From contig JBGCFD010000020.1 in assembly GCA_045106765.1 (NCBI GenBank), forward strand, positions 17,928 through 81,927: DNA of 64,000 nt. The letters are read 5' to 3'. Numbering within the stretch: the first letter of the stretch is position 1; each line of letters begins with the position of its first letter. Under the pieces are notes generated by a model that was given only the letters and a program-made list of their open reading frames with translations, was not told where the DNA came from and searched no databases. The stretch is from CAJQQY01 sp045106765. Lineage in GTDB: Bacteria; Bacteroidota; Bacteroidia; Chitinophagales; Saprospiraceae. The position numbers and the translations under genes were made by a program. Below are positions 25,987 through 36,000 of this stretch, piece after piece.

Positions 25987-27615
25987 ATGAATGCGTATAA
26001 AAATCCTCTCTTAACAGAACCAGCTATCAATATTCAAGAGGGACATCAACAAATACTAACCGATTTGCAAGCTAATATCTTAAGGCATCACAAAAGAAAA
26101 TATTCCAGATATTTATTTCTAAGATTTCACGAAGGTGCTCAAATTTTTGTCAGAAAGTTTATGGCAAAAATGGGCAACGGATTTGTCAATAATGATGTTG
26201 GAATTCAGTTGACTTCAGCTTCTCAACAATTTGGGAAAGAGACATTAAATTCAAAAAGTTTTACAGAGAGCAATGAAATTTTTGGAATGTATCTTACTTT
26301 TCAGGGATACAATTTTTTGGAATTATCCAATTTAGCTCCAGCAGATATTGCTTTTCAAAATGCATCTGAAAAACTTACTTCCGCGACGAAAGGATTTCAT
26401 ACAGGGGAGCCTGATAATTCTTTTTCCAATTTGCATGCTATGATTTTAGTCGCATCTAACAATAGAAGAGATTTAGACAAATGTATTAATGCGTTGAAAA
26501 GTGAAATGCAAATTAGTAAGAATGGTGAACCCTTGTATATTTCCATCATCGGAAATCAATCAGGAGAATCCATGTTTGACAGAGACAATAAAACTTATTC
26601 AGAACATTTTGGATATGTAGATGGAATCAGTCAACCTCGTTTTTTCCCATCTTCCAATTCCCAAAAATCCTCCGTTCAATTATCTTCATTTTCTACTTTA
26701 GATACTGTTTTAGTAAGAGACCTTGGAGGTGAAGATAAATTTCAAAGCTTTGGAAGTTTTTTAGTATTTCTAAAGTTAGAACAAGATGTTGTTGCTTTCG
26801 AAAAATTAATCAAACAAATTCGAGGATTAAATCTCAAAGATAAAAGTGGTGCACCACTTGTAGAAAATGATGACGATGCCAAAGCGATCATCATGGGCAG
26901 ATACCCAAAGGGAGCTTCTATTTTGAAAAAAGGTAGAAAAGATGAATACTGTTTTGATAATAATTATGATTATGATGAATTAGTTTCTGATGGAAAAGAA
27001 TGGAAAAAAGATGACCAAGGAATAGGATGTCCATTCTTTTCACATGCTAGAAAAGCTAATCCAAGAACAGTTGATTCAAGATATAAAAACAATAATAGAA
27101 TTACTCGAAGAGGTGTACCTTATCAAGATTCTGAAAATAAAAAAGGATTATTGTTCATGAGTTTTCAAAGAAATATTCAAGAACAATTTGAAAAATTATT
27201 GACTGAAATGTTACACAGTTCACAGCTAAATGGAGTACACGCAGGAATGGATTTATTAACAGGACATCATAATAATACAAGGATAATTAATGGAAACCCA
27301 AATGCAGTTATCAAACCAACTGATCCATTAATTACCTATCGAGGAGGTGCTTATTTCTTTGCTCCGAGTCTCTCGTTTTTTAAAAACATCACGAAATTTT
27401 ATCCACATATAGAAGAAGATATAAATATGGCGAAATCTACTCTTAGATTTGAAAGAAAAGCGGTGAAAATATTTGATGATTTTAAAAATATACAAATGAA
27501 ACCCATTGAATTTGGAGATCATCGAGATGAAATGATTAAGTCTATCCTAGAGGAAGCCAATCAAAATAAAGCTATCAACGAAATTGCTACTTCAAAAATA
27601 GGACCAGTTGCTTAA
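25987..27615 (+). CDS. DyP-type haem peroxidase
   Basis: A 542-residue enzyme with the family fingerprint GYVDGISQPR (209-218; catalytic Asp212). The proximal haem-ligand motif is CPFFSHARKANPR with His353, and a distal Arg region 'RRGVPY' lies near 373-378. 'GLLFMSFQRNIQEQFEKL' near 388-405 is typical of the C-terminal half. The length fits the longer DyP class. There is no Tat or Sec signal, so it is probably cytoplasmic and uses H2O2 to oxidise organic substrates. No encapsulin gene is adjacent and no encapsulin-targeting C-terminus is evident. It sits between a LytTR regulator and a propeller histidine kinase, suggesting signal-controlled expression. Confidence 0.88.
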   Translation: MNAYKNPLLTEPAINIQEGHQQILTDLQANILRHHKRKYSRYLFLRFHEGAQIFVRKFMAKMGNGFVNNDVGIQLTSASQQFGKETLNSKSFTESNEIFGMYLTFQGYNFLELSNLAPADIAFQNASEKLTSATKGFHTGEPDNSFSNLHAMILVASNNRRDLDKCINALKSEMQISKNGEPLYISIIGNQSGESMFDRDNKTYSEHFGYVDGISQPRFFPSSNSQKSSVQLSSFSTLDTVLVRDLGGEDKFQSFGSFLVFLKLEQDVVAFEKLIKQIRGLNLKDKSGAPLVENDDDAKAIIMGRYPKGASILKKGRKDEYCFDNNYDYDELVSDGKEWKKDDQGIGCPFFSHARKANPRTVDSRYKNNNRITRRGVPYQDSENKKGLLFMSFQRNIQEQFEKLLTEMLHSSQLNGVHAGMDLLTGHHNNTRIINGNPNAVIKPTDPLITYRGGAYFFAPSLSFFKNITKFYPHIEEDINMAKSTLRFERKAVKIFDDFKNIQMKPIEFGDHRDEMIKSILEEANQNKAINEIATSKIGPVA

Positions 27616-27648
27616 GATTTCTAAACTCATTTTTACCAAACAACATCT

Positions 27649-30600
27649 ATGAAACAACAGCAAAATATTATTTCTTCCTTTAAAAAAAATGGACTGATTT
27701 CTTTTTTGTTGTTTTTTCATTTGATGTCGTTTGGACAATACAATCCTACCTTATGGTTCCAATCTATCTCTCCAGATATTGGATTTTCTCAAGAATATAA
27801 TTTTTACCTTTTTCATGATTCAGAAGGATTCATTTGGATCAGTTCAACAAATGGACTGAATCGATTTGATGGGCAAAGAGTAAAATTATATGATGCTGTC
27901 AAGGGAGATTCTACTTCATTACATGGACGAAATGTACATGGAAAAATCTTTGAAGATAAAAAACAAAATTTATGGTTTTCTACTTCGGAAGCGATTCACC
28001 AATATCATCGCAAATCAGATCAATTTTCACATTATTATATTAAAAGCAATCCTTTAGATTCATTAAAAAAAGATTATCACACTTTTGCTTTTGAGGAAAA
28101 TCAATATTTATGGATAAAATCAAATGATGGAGTTTATAGATATGATAGTCAAAATAATACCGATGAATTTATTTTTGAGTCCTCTCAATTTTATATAAAA
28201 TCTGGAGTTGACCAAGACAATAAGGTCTGTAAAATATTCACCTTTGGTACTGAAAGAGGATTGGATATTTTTAATATACAAGATGGAGAATTAAGAGATT
28301 CATTGCCTGGGAACTTTATAAAAAGTGTAATTAAAGATGTCCACTATGAAAGCGATTCTTTGATTTGGTTGTCAACGGATAAAGATGGATTGGTTCGATG
28401 GAATTCTATTTCGGATGAAAAAGAAGTGATTGGAAATTTTTCTAAAAATAAAATTAGTTTTGCCAAACTAGATTCAAATACTTTAATCCTTGCAGTTGAA
28501 AATCAAGGTGTTTTCCAATATTTAATTGAAGAAGAAATATTACAATCGATCACTACTCGATTTTTAGGAAAAGAGGAAAACTCAAGTCATGGATTTTGGA
28601 AAATTTATATTGATGACTTTAAAAATATTTGGATTTCTGATAAAGTCCATAATGTCTATTTTGCCAATTTTGAAAAAAATAAATTTACTTCCATTCCTAA
28701 ATTTAAAACTCAGCTTAATAATTCTAAATATTCTTTTTATAAAATCATTGAAGATCAAAACGGAAATATTTGGAGTGCAACTAACAATGCTGGAATAATA
28801 AGATTTAATGAAGACGAAGAAAAAGTAAAAAATTATTTCCATGACTTCTCAAATTTCAACTCGATTCCTTCCAATATGATTTATGATTTACTCCTTGATC
28901 ATAAAAATAGAATATGGGCAGCGACTTCGAAAGGGTTTGTTTTATATAAATCTCCAAATCAATTTATTTTAATTGCAGATGAAACAGGAAAGACTTTAAG
29001 AGATTATACGTCGATCATTGAATTGCAAAATAGTCAAGATATTTTAGTAGCATCGGCAACGGATGGAATTTTTAAATTAGAGGAAAATGGGAATAAAAAA
29101 AGACTAAAAAATATTTATCAACCATCTCAAGAAAAAACTTGCGATTATTTATTTGAAGATGGAGATGGAAATATTTTTGTTTCATTTGTTGAAGAAGGTA
29201 TCGGTATTTTTAAATATCGAAAAGGACAATTAATAGGCCCTCGGAAAATAAAATTAGAAGCAGATGTAAATTGTTTTTGGGAAGATAGATTTAGCGAAAC
29301 ACTTTGGTTAGGAACTTCGATGGGATTGATGAAAGGATCAAAGAAGGATAATTTTTCGAATATTGAATTTGTAGAAATTAAAGGTAATTCATCTAATGAA
29401 AATATTAATTCAATTCTTGCAGAGGATGGTGCTAATTTTATTTGGTTGGGAACGGGTAGAGGGCTAGTTCGATTTAATCAAGATTCTTTGACTGTCCAAA
29501 AATTTGATATTGCAGATGGTACTCAATCTAAAATTTTTAATTTGAAAGCAGCCTTAAAAAGAAAAAATGATGATCTAGTATTTGGTGGATTTAATGGAAT
29601 TACGATCATCCCTTCCAATAAAATTGATTTTGTCAAAACGATTCCACAACTAAAAATTACCAATATAAAAATCAATGATTTGATCACCAGTAATTTGATT
29701 TGTGAAAAAACTGAGGCTACGAATGTTGCGGAAATACAACATCTTTCTAGAACATATCAGGACAATACAATTTCTTTAGAATTTACAACACTCGAATATA
29801 GCAATCCTAATTCTAATCAATTAGAATATCAATTGATCGGTGTAGATAAAAATCCAGTAAGATTGGCAAGAGGCGATTATGGTTTTGCTCGCTATCCAAA
29901 CCTTCGACCTGGTGAATATATTTTCAAATTGAGAGGTGCTAATAGTGATGGTATTTGGGGAGCGTTTGAAGAGGTTCTGATGATTACGATTAGGCCACCA
30001 TTTAACCAAACTAAAGAATTTTATTTTTTAATCTTGTTGCTAATTAGTGGAATAATTTACGGAATTTATCGCTATCGGATTGCTCAAATTAAGAAAACAG
30101 AAATGCTCAATACCCGAATTGCTGAAAATAAAATGAGTGCACTTCGAGCACAAATGAATCCACATTTTATTTATAACAGCATGCAAACAGTTAATGGAAT
30201 TATTTCTCGAAAAGATACCATGGGAGCAGTTAAATATATTAACCAATTCTCCCGTTTGATGAGAATGATTCTGGAAAATAGTAGGGGAGGAAGAGTCTCG
30301 ATTGAAAAGGAAATTGAGTTTTTAAAATCGTATATGGAAATTGAAAAACGACGATTTCAAAATCCATTTAGTTACAATATTATTGTAGGTGATGAGGTAG
30401 ATACTTTTGATACGGAGCTTCCTTCGATGCTTACTCAACCATTTGTAGAGAATGCGATTAAGCATGGACTTTTTCATAAAAAAGAAAAAGGAATTATTAA
30501 TATAAAGTTTCTTCGTGAAAATGGAAGTCTAAAATGTATCATTGAAGATGACGGAGTAGGTCGAGCTAAAACGTTGAAACTAAATGCTCAATCAGGTCGT

Positions 30601-30759
30601 ACTCATCAATCTCGTGGACTCCAAATTGTAGATGAAAGACTCGAACTCATTAGACAGTCTCATCCTGGAAATTATAAAGTAAAAATTACGGATCTATTTG
30701 ATTTGGAACAAAATGCTTTAGGAACTCGGGTAGAAGTAACGTTGCCGTTCCAGCATTAA
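27649..30759 (+). CDS. Two-component regulator propeller sensor kinase, LytS type
   Basis: A 1036-residue membrane sensor. Signal peptide ~1-29 (FHLMSFGQ); repeated 'NIWSATNNAGIIRFN' and 'RIWAATSKGFVLY' strands form a two-bladed-propeller-like periplasmic sensor (~40-690), followed by a Y_Y_Y domain (~700-785). One membrane helix (~790-812) leads to a His_kinase domain with phospho-acceptor His839 in 'MNPHFIYNSMQT' and an HATPase_c (~930-1033) with 'QPFVENAIKHGLF' and 'DDGVGRAK'. This kinase type pairs with LytTR regulators; the one at 24682-25443 is the only candidate in the window. In relatives the propeller senses extracellular sugars or other small ligands. It starts 33 bp after the DyP gene and is probably cotranscribed with it. 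Confidence 0.93.
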   Translation: MKQQQNIISSFKKNGLISFLLFFHLMSFGQYNPTLWFQSISPDIGFSQEYNFYLFHDSEGFIWISSTNGLNRFDGQRVKLYDAVKGDSTSLHGRNVHGKIFEDKKQNLWFSTSEAIHQYHRKSDQFSHYYIKSNPLDSLKKDYHTFAFEENQYLWIKSNDGVYRYDSQNNTDEFIFESSQFYIKSGVDQDNKVCKIFTFGTERGLDIFNIQDGELRDSLPGNFIKSVIKDVHYESDSLIWLSTDKDGLVRWNSISDEKEVIGNFSKNKISFAKLDSNTLILAVENQGVFQYLIEEEILQSITTRFLGKEENSSHGFWKIYIDDFKNIWISDKVHNVYFANFEKNKFTSIPKFKTQLNNSKYSFYKIIEDQNGNIWSATNNAGIIRFNEDEEKVKNYFHDFSNFNSIPSNMIYDLLLDHKNRIWAATSKGFVLYKSPNQFILIADETGKTLRDYTSIIELQNSQDILVASATDGIFKLEENGNKKRLKNIYQPSQEKTCDYLFEDGDGNIFVSFVEEGIGIFKYRKGQLIGPRKIKLEADVNCFWEDRFSETLWLGTSMGLMKGSKKDNFSNIEFVEIKGNSSNENINSILAEDGANFIWLGTGRGLVRFNQDSLTVQKFDIADGTQSKIFNLKAALKRKNDDLVFGGFNGITIIPSNKIDFVKTIPQLKITNIKINDLITSNLICEKTEATNVAEIQHLSRTYQDNTISLEFTTLEYSNPNSNQLEYQLIGVDKNPVRLARGDYGFARYPNLRPGEYIFKLRGANSDGIWGAFEEVLMITIRPPFNQTKEFYFLILLLISGIIYGIYRYRIAQIKKTEMLNTRIAENKMSALRAQMNPHFIYNSMQTVNGIISRKDTMGAVKYINQFSRLMRMILENSRGGRVSIEKEIEFLKSYMEIEKRRFQNPFSYNIIVGDEVDTFDTELPSMLTQPFVENAIKHGLFHKKEKGIINIKFLRENGSLKCIIEDDGVGRAKTLKLNAQSGRTHQSRGLQIVDERLELIRQSHPGNYKVKITDLFDLEQNALGTRVEVTLPFQH

Positions 30760-31191
30760 AAGCAGAATATTCATCTAGTTTTTTGTACACTCATATCAAT
30801 GATTCGTTAAACCTTATCTATATCTCATACATTCTATATATTTTTTTGCAAAAAAAATAACAACTTTAGTGTAAGTCAAAAAGGAAATTTACTTTTTGAT
30901 TAAAACCTCTTGCACGTGCAAACACTAAAAAACCGATTTTTTCAAAAAAATAAATGTAGATATAAAAGTGTAAGAAAATCTTATGAAGATTTTTATTGTA
31001 TTTAATTATTCATCCCGTGTACATAATCGCTGTCTTTCCTAGTACCGAGAATCTTATAATTCAAAACCATTATCCTTTTTTATTTTTTTCAAATACTTTT
31101 TGAAAAGTAATTTAGTTTGACGGTAAAAACCAAATGAAACATTTCTCGGTACTTTTTTATTTTTTTTGGAGATAGTCTTCCTTTTTTAATT
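30760..31191. other. Gene-free interval between convergent genes
   Basis: About 430 bp. It includes a TCAAAAAG/CTTTTTGA inverted repeat near 30878-30902, a GCACGTGC palindrome around 30914, and a long-range inverted repeat at 31041-31160 listed separately. No convincing coding frame. Confidence 0.6.
31041..31160 (+). terminator. Long-loop stem with T-tail
   Basis: AGTACCGAGAA (31041-31051) is complementary to 31143-31153 and is followed by a T-rich tail on the plus strand. The 91-nt loop is unusual for a simple terminator; it may close a structured 3' UTR or a small RNA downstream of the propeller kinase. Confidence 0.45.
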
Positions 31192-32940
31192 TTACTCTCC
31201 ATCTTTTCGTTGTGCTAAATCTATCACTAATTGAATCAACTCCACCGCCGAATTGGTAATGCCAAATGCATAGGCAGGTACTCCTCTCGAAATATCTAAA
31301 TCAGTTATATAAAAAATTACTTTACGATTATAATTTGGATTGATGGCATACAATTGTTTAGTGAAATCTACTCCTTCTGTATAATTCTCATTTCTACTTA
31401 TATCTGAAATGATAAAGTCAATTTCATCTGTATTGTTTTCAATGAAATTCTTTGCAGCTTGAGTCGAAAGAACTAGAGTAGAGTGTACGCCTAATTTTCG
31501 AAGCAATGCTCTTTCTTTTTCGACCAGTTTTGGATTATCGTCAATCCAAAGTGCTCGAAGACTCTTAGTTTTTCCTAAATAAAAAAGTCGATCTTTTAGT
31601 GCGTTGATATCATTGGTGGTAGTTGACTGACCTTTTTCATCAATTATTTCAGTTAAAGATTTTTGTAAACCTTCCAAAATTTTTGGAGAGTAATCTGTTT
31701 TTTTGATGGTCTTTCTAATTTTTTTGTAGCCTTCCCAATCGAATTTTTGCAAAAAATCTTTCGCCTCTTTTGCCCCAGCAATAAATAAGTCTAATTTTTT
31801 TTCATCGGAAATATTAAAATCCAACCAGTTTTGATCTTGAATATCGACGTAAGCAACGAGACGTTGGAAATCCATATTTTCTTTGATGAATTCAAAATCA
31901 CGCAAGTTTCTAGCTGAGTCAAAACATGCGTACAATAAGTCTCCAACATTATTGATGTGGTTAGTTTTGACGCGTTCCAATCCTAGTTTTACGCCAAAAG
32001 TTGGACGAGAAGGAATGCTACCTTTAAGATGAAAAATGTCGATGGGGAAATTTGACATAATCCCTCCATCTACAAAAATTGCTTTTTCAGGAATTGCACC
32101 ACGATGTTTTCCAATTCTATTCCAACGAATAATGGCATTTTCATCTGCGGGTAAATTTGTCAACTCGTAAGGTTTGAAAAAAAGTGGAATTGACATGGAT
32201 GCTCGAACATATTTTGCTGGATTCGGTTCATCGATATTTTTAAAAAAGAGGTTTCGCATTCTCGGAAAAATGACTTTGGTTTCGGTTGTCAATTCAGCAG
32301 CAATGATCGCCAACTCAGCCGAAATTTTTCGCCCTTCAAATGAGTGGAAATCTTTTGAATCTTTTCGGAACTGGATTGTTGGAGAAAGTTCATTCATTCT
32401 TCTTTCCAATTTGGCGGTATCATGAACTTCAAAATCTTTTAAAACTTCAGTCAACCAATTTAGAAAACTTTCTCCTAAATTAAGTCCTAAATCTTGTGAG
32501 AAATTATCAATTACTTGAAGACCATGAAATAATAGTTCTAACTTACTTGGTTCTTTGGAAAGTATTGTTTGAATAAATTCCAAAGCATCTTCATCACCAT
32601 CCATAAAGTCAGCGATGTTTTTTTTGGCGATAACTTCTATAATTTTTTCGGTTTTTGCTTCTTCAGGTTTCCCACTAGCTGCTAGCAAAAGGGCATTAAT
32701 CGCTCCAGCAGAAGTTCCTCCAACGTTTAAAAAACGGATACCCATTTTTTCCAAAACATAAGTATAGCCAAGCAAAGCAATTCCAAGTACACCACCACCT
32801 TCTTGAACGATGTCAATATATTGATGTCCTTCGTCATCGACGACATCTGAAATTTTTAAGCTGTCGTTTGGGAATTGTAATTTTAAGTCATGGATCAAAT
32901 TCACGACTTGAGAGTTTAGCGTAAAGTACTCTTTGTTCAT
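31192..32940 (-). CDS. Patatin-like phospholipase fused to a receiver-like domain
   Basis: A 582-residue protein. The patatin domain (~35-400) has oxyanion-hole GGGVLG (48-53), nucleophile Ser77 in GTSAG, 'VRASMSIPLFFKP' (~245-257) and catalytic Asp291 in DGG, so the Ser-Asp dyad is intact. After a helical linker (~400-455), residues ~460-578 look like a CheY-type receiver: 'LRALWIDDNP' (acidic pair Asp467/468), 'DFIISDIS' (Asp513) and 'VIFYITDLD' (Thr546). The conserved Lys is not obvious, so the receiver may be degenerate. No signal peptide is present. It would hydrolyse membrane phospholipids under control of the C-terminal domain. It follows the caspase-hydrolase gene by 108 bp on the same strand. 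Confidence 0.85.
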   Translation of the reverse strand: MNKEYFTLNSQVVNLIHDLKLQFPNDSLKISDVVDDEGHQYIDIVQEGGGVLGIALLGYTYVLEKMGIRFLNVGGTSAGAINALLLAASGKPEEAKTEKIIEVIAKKNIADFMDGDEDALEFIQTILSKEPSKLELLFHGLQVIDNFSQDLGLNLGESFLNWLTEVLKDFEVHDTAKLERRMNELSPTIQFRKDSKDFHSFEGRKISAELAIIAAELTTETKVIFPRMRNLFFKNIDEPNPAKYVRASMSIPLFFKPYELTNLPADENAIIRWNRIGKHRGAIPEKAIFVDGGIMSNFPIDIFHLKGSIPSRPTFGVKLGLERVKTNHINNVGDLLYACFDSARNLRDFEFIKENMDFQRLVAYVDIQDQNWLDFNISDEKKLDLFIAGAKEAKDFLQKFDWEGYKKIRKTIKKTDYSPKILEGLQKSLTEIIDEKGQSTTTNDINALKDRLFYLGKTKSLRALWIDDNPKLVEKERALLRKLGVHSTLVLSTQAAKNFIENNTDEIDFIISDISRNENYTEGVDFTKQLYAINPNYNRKVIFYITDLDISRGVPAYAFGITNSAVELIQLVIDLAQRKDGE

Positions 32941-33048
32941 TTTTCTTATAATTTTAATTTTTGGATGAGAACACGAATTTATTATTAAATATTTATTGGA
33001 ATTCGTTCAAACCTGTCCAACCTGTGTTCTTATTATATTACTACTAAT

Positions 33049-36000
33049 TTACTTATTTTTCTCCAACTCAAATAATGTCTTTGCCAATTGTTTTACTCCT
33101 TCATCGGTATTGAAATAAGTAAAATGATTACAACCTACCGCATCGACTATTTCCAAATGGCTACATTTTCCCTCAGGAATATCATGGCAACTTGCAATGG
33201 CAACAATATCATCACTTCGATCGTGGAAAAATAACTTGATTAGTTTTTTTCGATAATCTAATGCGTACCTGTTCAACATTTTTTTAATCAACTTTCCTTC
33301 CTGTGGACTTCGATTCGGAATTAGCGAACTATCTCCTGCAATGATGGTGTAAGGAATATTACTTTTTCCTTCAGGCAATTTTAGTTTTTTACAAAAATCA
33401 GAATCAGGTTGCAATTGACTAACTGTTACTTCAATTTTTTTTCGCTTCTTGCCAAGATAGGCTAAAACAGAATTGATCGTCGAAGGAATCGGTAAAAAAT
33501 TAATCAGCTTGGTCAAACTAAAAATTCCCATGTGGTATGTGTTGGCCCAAGGAGAACCATAATTTGGACTGCCCACTTGAATAAAATGTGAAACCATTTT
33601 GTCACCATCTAAATGTTCCAAAAACCACCTCGACACTAATCCTCCCATGGAGTGAGCAACGATGTGAACTGTTTTTCCATGCCCTTCTTGCAAGCCAATT
33701 TGTTCCAATCTTTTCTTCAAATTCTCGGCTGTCAATTCAATAGGATCATTCAAACTTTCATAATCAAATGTCAAAACTAAATCGTAAATATCCGTCAAGT
33801 TTTTTCGAACACCATTTTCATTTTTGACTGCACGTCGAACCAATTTTACTTGGCCTGAAGTGTCGCCGATGATGCCATGGATAAAAACTAAAATTCGTTT
33901 CGTTGTAGAATCTTCTACTTTAGATCTGATAATCTCGTAATCGGTTTCGCGAGAAACATTTTGTTGTTCATCAACCATAGCTGCTGCTAAAATTGGATAC
34001 GTAAATTCTTTTTTAAATATTTTTTGATAAACTACTTTTTGTAAATAAATTTTTAACGACTTACCCAAACCTCTAGTCACGACCTCTTCAGCATCAGGTA
34101 ACTCTTCCACATTGATGACATTCGTTTCTTCATCAGGTTGGCCAAGTGGATAATAAGTTTTGGTTTCAGCATCGTAGCCAAAAGGAAAAATTCTTTCGTT
34201 TTCTTCTAACGATAAATTCAGTTTGACCTTTAAAGGATTCTCTGCATTGATATTTTCTTTTCCTTGCACATTGTGCATTTCTAAAGTGTCCAAACCATGT
34301 TGGATATTTCGAGTACTTCCTTGCAAATTGACTGGCTGAAAATTCTCAGAACCCAAAAAAGCTTGAATCGAAGGACGCTGAATACTTCGAGTCGTATTGC
34401 TGCTACTCGACAAATAAATTGCCTCTGCTGAAAATGAATCATGACTTTCCACAATCAACTCATGTAAATTGACCGCTTTTCCAGAAGTTGCATTGACCAC
34501 ATCTTGCGGTCGATGGATTTTATAAATAATATCTTTGGTAAACCAAGATGGTTGCGTTGGAATTTTAGGTGCAGACGGTTTAGATTTTCCAAAACCCATA
34601 CCTCTTGATTTTGGTTTTGTTTCCAGTTCCAAGCCAGCTTGGCGGAAAGCATCCATCGTAAAAGGAGTTTCGCTTGCTATGATTTTTATTTGATTAGAAA
34701 CTTCCGTTTCTCCCCAACTATGCAATTCGTCTGGAACAAAAATTGGGACAACACTCACTCGGTAACCATTTTGATTGACTGCTGTAAATGGATAAGCTTC
34801 ATCACCTGATTTCAATTCTTTAACAGGTAAAAACTCATCAGTAATGACAAAGTCTTCTCCTAAAAATAATGCACCAATCCACAAAGTTCGATTTCCTACA
34901 TTTTTTACATTCATACGGATGTGTGGATTTTCCCAAGCGCCATCTTTGAAAAAATATTCAAATACTGCATTACCATTGGTATCCATTTTTTTCTCGCCAT
35001 TTGGTTTGACGGTGAGATAATCGATGTGATCAGTTACGCAGAAAAAATCAATTTCTATTTCTTTTTCAGCAGTACCATTTGCCATTGGATTAGATAATTC
35101 ACTTACCTCTTGCCATTGAGCTACTTTGTTGACATTTTGTAAAAATAAAAATTCAGCCGAGGTCAACTCATTGGAAGAGTTATCATTTTCAGGGATGGCT
35201 TTAAACAAAGAACGCTCATTGTGAGGACGAGTTAAAATATATCCACGGTCAGTCAGTCTCATCCAGTATGCTGCCTCGTTGATATTTTCGACATATTCAA
35301 TATTCCAATCTTTGACTAAGTCATGAATATATTGTTTGGCTTGATCGCTTTCCAGTTGAGGGAAAAAAGCAATTTTTAATTTTTTATGAAGACCTGAAAT
35401 TTCTTTGGCAAAATAAAATTCATCTGCTTCTTGCATCCAATTTTCTTTCTTTAAAACTGATTGATTGGAATCAATTGATTGAAAAATTATTTCTTTTAAA
35501 ATTCCTTCATGTTCAATTTTTATGGAGGTATTTGAAGTGACACCATGTATCTTTCCCAAGTCCATTATCCAGCCTTTTTTCTCATTAAACTTAACAATAT
35601 GTGTTGGGTTGGTTGCCAAAGCACCATCAAAAAATAATTGGTCAATAGAAGCTTCTCCTTGAGCATCGACTTGAGGGTGTTGGGAGCCAATTCGATTGTG
35701 CACTCGAGTTTGAACTTTGGTCATCAAGCCAGCATAACTCAATGTCGTTAACTCTGATTTTTCCAAAACATCAATCAAGGAATAAGTGAAAAGTCCTCGT
35801 CGTTTTCCATCCAAAGTTAACTCCACCGATGACTCATAAGATGCCGATGCAGATAGTGTAATATGACTTCCTTCAGGCGGAATTAGCTGTCCTTCTTGAG
35901 ACTTATAAAACTCAACTCCTTCAAATTTTTTAGCAAAAACGGGAGTTGTATTTTCTTCTGCCATACGATTGATAACTTCAACATTTCGAGTAATTGTGCC

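Noticed and set aside
25987..27615. Possible encapsulin-cargo DyP system
   Set aside because: No encapsulin shell gene nearby, and the C-terminus does not show a recognisable cargo-loading extension.
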